Assembly: GCA_041748075.1 (NCBI GenBank)
Contig: JBGTDX010000179.1
Span: 1 to 64,000 of the forward strand
From: JBGSYJ01 sp041748075
Lineage (GTDB): Bacteria > Acidobacteriota > Thermoanaerobaculia > Gp7-AA8
Reading direction: 5' to 3'
DNA length: 64,000 nucleotides
The position numbers and the translations under genes were made by a program. This document shows, in pieces, positions 43,437-50,440 of this stretch. The notes beneath the pieces are model-generated. The model made no database searches. It was not told where the DNA came from and worked only from the letters and a program-made list of their open reading frames with translations. Position 1 is the stretch's first letter. The number at the start of each line of letters is the position of its first letter.

Positions 43437-44921
43437 ATGAGATCAGGACTCGCGGCACTGCTGTTCGTAGCCTTGTGTGCGCTTCCCGTCGTTGCGGAGG
43501 CGCCATGGATCGATGAGAAGACGTTCGAGGACGACGCGGGAAGATCGTACAAAGTGAAACTCGGCCGGATCGAGATCCCCGCGGTGCGGGCCGATCCCGA
43601 CAGCGGCAAGGTCTCGATTGCGTTCGCGAGGGTCTATTCACCCGCGGCGACTCCCGGGACTCCGGTGATCTATCTCGCGGGAGGACCCGGCTTTCCGGCA
43701 ACACCAAAAGTGAGGAACCCGCAGGCACTCTCCCAGTGGGCTCCAATCCTCGAGCGATCGGACATGATCTTCGTGGACCAGCGTGGCACCGGGCTTTCGG
43801 AACCGGTTCTGACGCACACGGTTCGAAAGGCCAACCCGTCAGATCTGTTTCTGTCCGAGGAGTCTGCGAAACGGTTCGTCCTCGAGGCAGGCGGGGAAGC
43901 ACTCGCAGCATTCCGCGAAAAAGGGATCGATCTGCGTGGATATACGACCGAGGAGAGCGCAGATGACATCGCGACGATCTGCCGTGCCATCGCGCTCGAG
44001 AAGGTCGATCTCTTCGGATTCAGCTATGGAACGCATCTGGGGCTGGCGGTCTTGAAGCGTCATCCCTCCCTGGTGAACAGCGCCGTTCTGATCGGAGTGG
44101 AGGGTCTCGACGAGACTTACAAGGAGCCATGGCGTCTCGACGCTCAGCTGCGCAAAGTCTCGCTGCTCGCGGCACGCGATCCGGGAACGGCGGCCGCCGG
44201 CGATCTGGAAACGCTCCTGCGACGCGTGCTGTCGAAGCTCGAGAAGAAACCGCTTGCGGTGCGCGTGACCGATCCGCGAAGCCGTGAAGAGGTCTACGTG
44301 CCGGTCGGCCCCTTCGGTCTCAAGCTCATCATCCGTTTCGATATCGGAGACAGCTCGGACCTCACTGTCCTCCCGCGGCTGCTGTCGTCGATCGATGCAG
44401 GCGATTCTTCGGTCCTTCAGTGGTTCGTTCAGAAGCGTTACCGTATGTTCAGCCAGATCCCCGGCGTCACCATGTTGATGGATCCCGCCTCGGGTGCCTC
44501 GCCGGAGAGGTTGGCAGCGATCGAGCGGCAGGCGGGAGAGAGCCTTTTCGGGAACGTCTCCAATTTCCCGTTTCCCGCCGGAAGCGACGCCTGGCCCGTG
44601 ACCGAGCTCGGAGACGACTTCCGCAGGCCGGTGATCAGCGACACGCGCGTGCTTCTTCTGTCGGGAACGCTCGACTGGAATGCTCCGCCTTACCAGGCCG
44701 AGCGCGTGCGATGGGGCTTCCCGAACGCTTCACATATCATCGTCGGAAATGCCGGGCATGAGCAGATCCTGACCCACCCGGCGATCTTTCCGGCGATCGT
44801 CCGCTTCCTGGCGGGAGATGATGTGAGCAACGTGACGGCAACTCATCCGCCTATACGCTTCGTAGCTCTCGTGGACGGCAACGGAACAGCGACGCATCCT
44901 TCAGTCTCGAAAGGCAGGTAA
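43437..44921 (+). CDS. Secreted alpha/beta hydrolase, tripeptidyl/prolyl aminopeptidase-like
   Basis: A 494-residue protein with a signal peptide (cleavage after about residue 21) and an S33-type fold: oxyanion 'LAGGPGFPATPK', 'VDQRGTGLSEPV', nucleophile 'LFGFSYGTHLGLAV', acid in 'LSGTLDWNAPPYQ', and His in 'VGNAGHEQIL'. The triad is complete. GAGGAG precedes the ATG. Family members remove N-terminal residues or tripeptides from peptides. It abuts the next membrane protein gene (2 nt apart), so they may be coexpressed. Confidence 0.9.
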   Translation: MRSGLAALLFVALCALPVVAEAPWIDEKTFEDDAGRSYKVKLGRIEIPAVRADPDSGKVSIAFARVYSPAATPGTPVIYLAGGPGFPATPKVRNPQALSQWAPILERSDMIFVDQRGTGLSEPVLTHTVRKANPSDLFLSEESAKRFVLEAGGEALAAFREKGIDLRGYTTEESADDIATICRAIALEKVDLFGFSYGTHLGLAVLKRHPSLVNSAVLIGVEGLDETYKEPWRLDAQLRKVSLLAARDPGTAAAGDLETLLRRVLSKLEKKPLAVRVTDPRSREEVYVPVGPFGLKLIIRFDIGDSSDLTVLPRLLSSIDAGDSSVLQWFVQKRYRMFSQIPGVTMLMDPASGASPERLAAIERQAGESLFGNVSNFPFPAGSDAWPVTELGDDFRRPVISDTRVLLLSGTLDWNAPPYQAERVRWGFPNASHIIVGNAGHEQILTHPAIFPAIVRFLAGDDVSNVTATHPPIRFVALVDGNGTATHPSVSKGR

Positions 44922-44923
44922 CG

Positions 44924-45319
44924 ATGGAGATCATACTGGCGGCGCTCGCCCTCGCGCTCGGATACGTCGGAGCGGTCGCTGCGGAGAGTCATGCAAGGCA
45001 CAACGCCCGGGTTCAACTACGTCGGATGGTTCACGACGAGCGGATCCGGGCGATGGACAAGGGGATACCGATCGACGAGATTCCGGAGGAGCTGCCGGAG
45101 TGGATGTCGGACGCGGCAGCCTCCGGATCGTGGCTCCGCATCGTGCGCATCTCAGCGCTCGCAATCGGTCTCGTCCTGCTTCTGGGCGGCACGGGTGCGC
45201 TCGCGGGCCTCACGCTCGCCGGCGACGATGAGCTGAACAAGGTCTGGTCGATGTCGCTGATTCCAATCATGGCGGGCATCGGGCTGCTTCTCTTTCATCG
45301 CCTGACGCGGGCAGCCTGA
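44924..45319 (+). CDS. Small membrane protein, unknown
   Basis: A 131-residue protein with a hydrophobic N-terminal helix (3-19), a charged stretch with 'IPIDEIPEELPEWMSDA', and two more helices (about 72-96 and 108-126). Located between the peptidase and an ECF sigma factor gene, nine nt before the latter. The topology resembles DUF6249-type proteins adjoining sigma factors, but I am not certain. It may be part of the sigma regulon or envelope-stress sensing. Confidence 0.65.
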   Translation: MEIILAALALALGYVGAVAAESHARHNARVQLRRMVHDERIRAMDKGIPIDEIPEELPEWMSDAAASGSWLRIVRISALAIGLVLLLGGTGALAGLTLAGDDELNKVWSMSLIPIMAGIGLLLFHRLTRAA

Positions 45320-45327
45320 GGCGGGCT

Positions 45328-45855
45328 TTGCTCGACAGCGCGAAGCGGGGGCCACGCGAAGGTTCGTCTCGACTTCATGACTACCGGGCGCTGTTCGAGC
45401 GTCACTGGGGCGACGTGTTCCGCGTCGTCCTTTCGGTGATGGGAGAGGAGTTCCGCGGCGAAGCCGAGGACGTTGCGCAGGAAGTGTTCGTCGAGGGATT
45501 CGAGCAGCTCGGACAGTTGCGCGATCGCGGGGCCTTCGGCGCCTGGATACGGAGAATCGCCTGGCGGCGGGCGATCGACAGAAGGCGGCTCGCGCGATTT
45601 CGATTCGTTCATGAGAGCAGCGAAAGAGAGCCGGATCCGCGCGGAGACGAGACCGAAGAGAAGTTGTCGGTCAAACAGGCGCTGGAGCGGCTCGGGGAAC
45701 GGGAGCGCAGCGCGATTCACATGTTCTACTGGCTCGGGATGAGCATCGCAGAGATCGCACGCGCGCTGTCGATGCCGGAAGGAACAATCAAATCCGATCT
45801 GTCGCGTGCGCGAACGAAGCTGGCGCGAAGGCTGGAGAAAGCGAGCAAACCATGA
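45328..45855 (+). CDS. ECF-type RNA polymerase sigma factor
   Basis: A 175-residue sigma-70 family factor from a TTG at 45328 preceded by GAGGCGG. Region 2 is 'YRALFERHWGDVFRVVLSVM' to 'AEDVAQEVFVEGFEQL', with 'GAFGAWIRRIAWRRAIDRRR'. Region 4 is 'LGERERSAIHMFYWLGMS' and 'IAEIARALSMPEGTIKSDLS'. Its stop overlaps the start of the anti-sigma gene (ATGA). Confidence 0.93.
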   Translation: MLDSAKRGPREGSSRLHDYRALFERHWGDVFRVVLSVMGEEFRGEAEDVAQEVFVEGFEQLGQLRDRGAFGAWIRRIAWRRAIDRRRLARFRFVHESSEREPDPRGDETEEKLSVKQALERLGERERSAIHMFYWLGMSIAEIARALSMPEGTIKSDLSRARTKLARRLEKASKP

Positions 45856-46268
45856 CGAGCTGCAGACGCATCGAGACCGCAATCAGCCGCGAGAGGGATC
45901 TGACCGAAGATCTGATCGGGCACGCCGATTCCTGTCCCGACTGCAGCGTGCAACTGATGATGCACCGCCGGCTCGCCACCCTCTGGCCAGTAGTCCGATA
46001 CGAGCTCCCCGATCCCCCGCAGGTGATCCTGATCGAGGCGGGCCGACCGCTCCAACGAGCGGGCCGCATCCTTCTCGGCGCCTGGATACTCGCGACAATC
46101 CTGGTCAGCGGGCTCGTCGTTCATCACGCAAGCCGCTCTCTCTCATCCGATGGCGCCATGGCGGCAGTGTTCCCCTTCGCGGCCATCGTCGTCGCAGCGC
46201 TCCTCGCGCTCAAACCGATGCGACTTCTGATTCGCGGGCTCGTCGTGCCGGGATGGCGGCCGGACTAG
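45852..46268 (+). CDS. Putative zinc-finger-type anti-sigma factor
   Basis: A 138-residue protein overlapping the sigma gene by 4 nt. The N-terminus has 'LIGHADSCPDCSVQLMM', i.e. HxxxCxxC of the ZAS anti-sigma domain, and 'CRRIETAISRERDLTEDL'. Two membrane helices follow (about 78-96 and 104-124). It likely holds the ECF factor at the membrane and releases it on redox or envelope stress. Confidence 0.85.
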   Translation: MTSCRRIETAISRERDLTEDLIGHADSCPDCSVQLMMHRRLATLWPVVRYELPDPPQVILIEAGRPLQRAGRILLGAWILATILVSGLVVHHASRSLSSDGAMAAVFPFAAIVVAALLALKPMRLLIRGLVVPGWRPD

Positions 46269-46417
46269 TGGCGCTCATTCCGCCTTTGAGCGAAGATAGG
46301 TATTCAACTTCCACGTACATGGCAGCAGCGGCTGGCGCTCCGCTCAGTCAGTTTGTTCAGAATGGAAGATTCCGGGTAAAATGAAACTGCTATCTTTCAT
46401 CGGAAGGAGGCACCATT

Positions 46418-47098
46418 CTGGCCGGCAAGATGAAGACCCGTAGCCCGCGAAGCGCGAGCTCTTTTGATCCCGCTGAATACCTGACAAAAAAGGCCAACGG
46501 AACTACTACGGTGGTCGACCTGAGGAAGAATGACGTCCTCTTCTCTCAGGGTGAGCAGGCAGACGCGGTGTTCTACGTTCAGAAGGGCACCATCAAGCTG
46601 ACCGTCCTCTCTACGAGCGGCAAGGAGGCAACCGTCGCCCTCCTCGAAGAGGGGCAATTCGTCGGTGAAGCGTGCGTGGCAATCGCGGAACCGATCCGCA
46701 TGGTCAGCGCGGGAGCGCTGGGGCGCGCCACGCTTCTCCGCATCGAGCGCCAGGAGATGATCCGTCTGCTGCATGACGAGCCGACCTTCGCGGACGTCTT
46801 CGTCACCTTTCTCCTCGAACGAAACGCCAGAATTCAGGCGGATCTCGTCGACCAGCTCTTCAATTCGAGTGAGAAGCGACTGGCCCGTATCCTTCTTCTT
46901 CTTGCCCACTTCGGCAAGGAGGGAAAACCGGAGCACGTGATTCCGAAGATCAGCCAGGAGGTTCTTGCCGAAATGGTCGGCACCACGCGCTCCCGGGTCA
47001 ACTTTTTCATGAACCGTTTCCGGAAGCTGGGCTTCATCAAGTACAACGGCGGGCTCGAAGTGCACAGCTCGCTGCTCAACGTGATCCTTCACGACTAG
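46418..47098 (+). CDS. Crp/Fnr-family transcriptional regulator, probable non-AUG start
   Basis: A cyclic-nucleotide-binding fold ('VVDLRKNDVLFSQGEQADAV', 'LEEGQFVGEACVAIAE') and a C-terminal winged helix ('ISQEVLAEMVGTTRSRVNFF'). No Fnr-type N-terminal Cys cluster, so it probably senses a small molecule or redox otherwise. A perfect GGAAGGAGG (46402-46410) is 19 nt from the first ATG (46430), but 7 nt from an in-frame CTG (46418) and 4 nt from ATT (46415). So translation likely starts at CTG or ATT, giving four to five extra residues. Standard length about 225. Confidence 0.88.
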   Translation: MAGKMKTRSPRSASSFDPAEYLTKKANGTTTVVDLRKNDVLFSQGEQADAVFYVQKGTIKLTVLSTSGKEATVALLEEGQFVGEACVAIAEPIRMVSAGALGRATLLRIERQEMIRLLHDEPTFADVFVTFLLERNARIQADLVDQLFNSSEKRLARILLLLAHFGKEGKPEHVIPKISQEVLAEMVGTTRSRVNFFMNRFRKLGFIKYNGGLEVHSSLLNVILHD

Positions 47099-47250
47099 AA
47101 CGCTTCTTTCCGGAACGTGTCTCTTTTTGAACAGACCCGGCAGTTGAATTCCGGGTACGATTCTTCCTCCCAGTAATCGCCGTGGATCGGTCCATCGCGT
47201 GTCAGTCCATGCTGGCGCCTCTCAGCGACTCCGGCGGAGGAAGCCTGGAT
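47095..47250 (-). other. Possible orphan C-terminus or small gene
   Basis: The - strand frame ending at TAG 47095-47097 reads 'DGPIHGDYWEEESYPEFN' and 'CRVCSKRDTFRKEAF', with natural composition and a CxxC pair. No start codon with ribosome site is evident; the frame extends upstream into low-complexity sequence. May be another truncated gene or a small orphan. Confidence 0.3.
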
Positions 47251-47288
47251 CAGCGATCGCCTTTCAGGCGGTAGATTCAGGAGGCACG

Positions 47289-47510
47289 ATGAAGAATCAA
47301 CCAGGCCCCGAGCCCGCTGACGAGTTCGTTTCTCTGGTGTCACACGAGATCAAAAACGCGCTCACGTCGGTCGCCGGATTCGCATCTCTCGCCCGCGACG
47401 GCGTGCAGGATCACGATGATCGCCTCACTCTCGACAGCCTGAACGTCGTCCATCGTGAATCGCAGCGAGCATTCCGTTTGGTCGAGGACCTCCTGGACCT
47501 GCTCAGATGA
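47289..47510 (+). CDS. Histidine kinase, HisKA part of a split gene
   Basis: A 73-residue frame from the ATG at 47289 (AGGAGG upstream) that encodes only the dimerisation and phosphoacceptor domain: 'EFVSLVSHEIKNALTSVAG', then 'SQRAFRLVEDLLDLLR' and TGA. The catalytic domain lies in the next frame, whose ATG overlaps this TGA (ATGA, 47507-47510). In ordinary kinases 'LLDLLR' runs straight into a segment like 'STGRFSVQ', so this looks like a single-base frameshift at the domain boundary, or a genuine two-piece kinase with coupled translation. Confidence 0.75.
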   Translation: MKNQPGPEPADEFVSLVSHEIKNALTSVAGFASLARDGVQDHDDRLTLDSLNVVHRESQRAFRLVEDLLDLLR

Positions 47511-48025
47511 GTACGGGCAGGTTTTCTGTACAGATGGAGATCGTCGACCTCGAGGAGATCGTGTGGGACGTGGCGGGCCGCTATTCGAAACCCACCCACC
47601 GAAAGATCGAAGTCAGCGTGATAGAGAGGTTTCCGTGTCTTGTCGGTGACCCGGTCCGCCTGACCCAGGTCGTCGACAACCTGCTTTCCAACGCTACGAA
47701 ATACTCACCCCCCGAGACCTCAATCCGGGTAGAGCTCGCCGGAAGCGACTCACGTCTCGTTCTTTCGGTCTGGAACGACGGCACCGCCATCCCGCCTGCA
47801 GAGGTGCCTAAGATGTTTCAGCGCTTCTCGCGAGGTACGAATGTCCGGGCGATGGACGCGATGGGTAGGGAGATTCGCGGAAATGGCCTCGGCCTGTTCA
47901 TCTCCAAACAGATTACCGAGCTTCACGGCGGTTCGATGGCGGTGTTCTCGAAAGAGGGCATGGGGACCACTTTCACGGTCGAGCTTCCCCGTGACCGGAC
48001 ACTCGCCGTTGCAAAGGCGTTGTGA
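47507..48025 (+). CDS. Histidine kinase, HATPase part of a split gene
   Basis: A 172-residue frame with 'VDLEEIVWDVAGRYSKP' and a complete HATPase_c domain: N-box 'QVVDNLLSNATKYSPP', G1 'VWNDGTAIPP', F 'FQRFSRG', G2 'GNGLGLFISKQI'. No sensor or His residue of its own. Together with the preceding frame it reconstitutes a soluble HisKA-HATPase kinase. No response regulator adjoins. Confidence 0.8.
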   Translation: MSTGRFSVQMEIVDLEEIVWDVAGRYSKPTHRKIEVSVIERFPCLVGDPVRLTQVVDNLLSNATKYSPPETSIRVELAGSDSRLVLSVWNDGTAIPPAEVPKMFQRFSRGTNVRAMDAMGREIRGNGLGLFISKQITELHGGSMAVFSKEGMGTTFTVELPRDRTLAVAKAL

Positions 48026-48121
48026 TGAGCCGGGAGAAATTGACGGATATCAGAGCCGGACTCATATTAAAATAACGTGACATCACTCGAGCAAGATTGT
48101 CCAACCCGGGAGGAGACGTGG

Positions 48122-49327
48122 ATGCGAGCGAGATCAAATAACCCGAACCAGCCCATGATCCCAGTTCAGCGCAGCCACGCAGTCGCAGACTCCATCGCGT
48201 CGCCATCGAGTTTCAAACGATTCTTCATTCTCTCGATGATTGCAGCACTCGTTCTGGCTTTGTGCGGCACGTTCGCTGCGCAGGCACAGACAGCGCCTCC
48301 TCTCGGTACCGCAGCGAACTTCGGCGTACTCGGCGGTTCGACGGTTACGAATACCGGTGCAACCACCGTTACAGGAGATGTAGGCGTCTCGCCCGGTTCG
48401 GCGATCACCGGATTTCCCCCCGGAGTGGTGAACGGCACCATCCATGCCGCGAACGCAACGGCACAGCAGGCGCAGAGCGACGCGACTACGGCGTACAACT
48501 TCCTCGCGGGTCAGGCATGCACCACGAGTCTGACCGGTCAGGATCTCGGAGGTCTCACACTGACTCCGGGTGTCTACTGTTTCTCGTCCTCCGCACAGTT
48601 GACCGGAATTCTCACGCTCGACGCCCTCGGAAACCCTGACGCGGTGTTCATTTTTCAGATTGCAACGACACTGACGACCGCGAGCGGCTCCTCGGTGCGC
48701 GTCATCAACGGCGGCCAGAACTGCAATGTCTTTTTCGGGATCGGTTCTTCGGCCACCCTCGGTTCGACTACGTCATTCGCAGGAAACATCCTTGCAGTTG
48801 AAAGCATCACTCTCAATACGGGCACGAGCATGTCGGGAAGAGCGCTCGCCCGGACCGGCGCGGTCACCCTCGACACCAACAATGTCAACGCTTCTACCGC
48901 AGCCTGCGGCGCGCCTCCACCTCCCCCGCCCCCGGAGGACGTACCGGCCCCGTTCTCCGTCACCTGCCCTCCCGGTGGTCTGACCGTAATGGGCCAGTCA
49001 GGTCTCGCGACCGTGACGCTGAGCGCGCCCGCGCCGGCAGGCGGAACGCTCATCACGCTGAGTTCGTCCGATCCTGCCCGCGCAACCGTTCCACCGAGCA
49101 TCGTCGTGCCGTCAGGATCCACCTCCGCCACATTCACTGTCACCCCGGGAGGCACTCCCGGACCAGTGACCATCAGCGCCTCCACCGCTGGAGGCACGGT
49201 CGTATGCACTCTGACGATCACGGCCATCATCGCGACCGCGATACCGGCGCTCGATTACGTGGGCCTGGCGATTCTCGTCCTACTGCTAGCCGGAACGGCA
49301 ATGTTCGTGATGAACAGATTCAGTTAG
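48122..49327 (+). CDS. Ice-binding (DUF3494) protein with IPTL-CTERM-like tail
   Basis: GGGAGGAG at 48108-48115 supports the ATG at 48122 (401 residues). A signal peptide is followed by a DUF3494 ice-binding-like beta-solenoid ('LGTAANFGVLGGSTVTNTG', 'TGDVGVSPGSAITGFPPG', 'VFIFQIATTLTTASGS'), a Pro-rich hinge, an Ig-like domain, and a C-terminal 'IPALDYVGLAILVLLLAGTA' ending in MNRFS. This is a variant of the IPTL-CTERM sorting signal (motif, hydrophobic helix, basic end). Members bind ice or act as surface adhesins; here the sorting tail suggests exosortase-type processing and surface display. Confidence 0.87.
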   Translation: MRARSNNPNQPMIPVQRSHAVADSIASPSSFKRFFILSMIAALVLALCGTFAAQAQTAPPLGTAANFGVLGGSTVTNTGATTVTGDVGVSPGSAITGFPPGVVNGTIHAANATAQQAQSDATTAYNFLAGQACTTSLTGQDLGGLTLTPGVYCFSSSAQLTGILTLDALGNPDAVFIFQIATTLTTASGSSVRVINGGQNCNVFFGIGSSATLGSTTSFAGNILAVESITLNTGTSMSGRALARTGAVTLDTNNVNASTAACGAPPPPPPPEDVPAPFSVTCPPGGLTVMGQSGLATVTLSAPAPAGGTLITLSSSDPARATVPPSIVVPSGSTSATFTVTPGGTPGPVTISASTAGGTVVCTLTITAIIATAIPALDYVGLAILVLLLAGTAMFVMNRFS

Positions 49328-49524
49328 GTCTTCGAGTCGAGGTTGATCCCAGACGTTTTCGGCCGGCCTTGGTCAGACGCCGGCCGAAGCGGCGTCGGGA
49401 TCAAGCCGTTCAAATTCCCTCAGATAGCCCCCGACGTCGGCACCGATGTCGATCCCTGCTTCGAGGCCCTTCGAAGCCCCTCCCATAGCTCGGTTCCCGA
49501 GGGTGGGTCGCGCTCTATGGTCCG

Positions 49525-49546
49525 ATAGTGATATAATATTCACTAT
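49525..49546 (+). promoter_or_regulatory. vapBC promoter/operator palindrome
   Basis: ATAGTGA (49525-49531) and TCACTAT (49540-49546) flank TATAATAT, an ideal -10 box (TATAAT 49532-49537). The palindrome thus covers the -10 element and the first bases of the ATG (49545), a fitting site for autorepression by the ribbon-helix-helix antitoxin. A start site about 7 nt after the -10 would make the transcript leaderless; no Shine-Dalgarno is present. Confidence 0.65.
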
Positions 49547-49796
49547 GAAATCAATATCATTATCAGTATCGGAAGACGACTACGAGGCATTTCGCGCCGC
49601 CGCCGAGCGGGAGGGACAATCCATATCCTCGCTGATCCGCGACGCGATGTCTTTCTATCGGAGAGAACGGCTCCAGGATCGCCGTCCGCTCGAGAGGCTT
49701 CCCGTCCTGGTAGGGCATCAGCCGCTCACCCCCCTTCCGTCGCGCGCAACCGTCTATGAAGAGATGTTCGATGACGGCGAACAGATCCACGAATGA
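49545..49796 (+). CDS. vapB: Ribbon-helix-helix antitoxin VapB
   Basis: An 83-residue protein with an N-terminal ribbon-helix-helix ('MKSISLSVSEDDYEAFRAAA' then 'SISSLIRDAMSFYRRE'). The acidic C-terminal tail 'YEEMFDDGEQIHE' is expected to wrap the toxin. It is followed with a 4-nt overlap by the PIN toxin. Start at ATG 49545, within the operator palindrome. Confidence 0.85.
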   Translation: MKSISLSVSEDDYEAFRAAAEREGQSISSLIRDAMSFYRRERLQDRRPLERLPVLVGHQPLTPLPSRATVYEEMFDDGEQIHE

Positions 49797-50236
49797 AGAT
49801 CGCCGTCGACACCAATATTCTCATCTACGCGCACGTGGCCCGGTTTCCGGAGCACGAGCGTGCCCGAACCTGGATCTACCAGCAACTCGATCAGGCGGAC
49901 GTCACTCTGGTCACGACGACGCTGATCCTGAGCGAAATGGTCCACGTGATCACCGATCCCCGGCGGTTCGAGCCTCCGGTTCAGGTGCGGGAAGCGCTGG
50001 AGATCGCGCGAAACTGGATTGGACGCTCGAATGTCGAATGCCTTGCCACCGGTGAGGAGGCAGCGGCTCTGACTTTCGACCTGATGGACCGGCATGGGCT
50101 CGGCCGGGATCGCCTCGCAGACACGATGCTCGTCGCAACGATGCTCGTTCATGATGTCACGATTCTGGCGACGAGAAACACCCGCGACTTTTCGATCTTC
50201 AGCCAGATCCGGTTGATCGATCCGATCATTTCCTGA
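49793..50236 (+). CDS. vapC: PIN-domain ribonuclease toxin VapC
   Basis: A 147-residue PIN domain with the acidic metal-binding residues Asp6 ('IAVDTNILIYAH'), Glu48 ('LILSEMVHV'), Asp106/Asp110 ('GRDRLADTM') and Asp132 ('TRNTRDF'). VapC toxins cleave tRNA or rRNA. It overlaps vapB by ATGA. Immediately followed by a repeat-B hairpin and the kinase cluster. Confidence 0.9.
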   Translation: MKIAVDTNILIYAHVARFPEHERARTWIYQQLDQADVTLVTTTLILSEMVHVITDPRRFEPPVQVREALEIARNWIGRSNVECLATGEEAAALTFDLMDRHGLGRDRLADTMLVATMLVHDVTILATRNTRDFSIFSQIRLIDPIIS

Positions 50237-50246
50237 ATACGGGTCT

Positions 50247-50283
50247 GCGGTATAGGCAAGGCCTCGGAGGGCCCTGTCACATG
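50247..50283. repeat. Dispersed hairpin repeat family B, copy 1
   Basis: gcggtataGGCAAGGCC-TCGGAG-GGCCCTGTCacatg. The arms pair imperfectly (50255-50263 with 50270-50278). Same consensus as copies at 53095, 53204 and 61116. It lies between vapC and the first kinase gene. Confidence 0.65.
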
Positions 50284-50440
50284 TTCCGATGTACGATCCG
50301 GCATGTGGTAGAGGACCGGCACGTCCGAACGCGGCCTCAAAGCGTGAGATACTCGACCGCTCCCACAATGAACGCTTCCATCGAGCTTCGCCCCGCACGG
50401 ACTGTGTACTTGCGACTTGCCGCGAGAGGAGATGTGTCCT

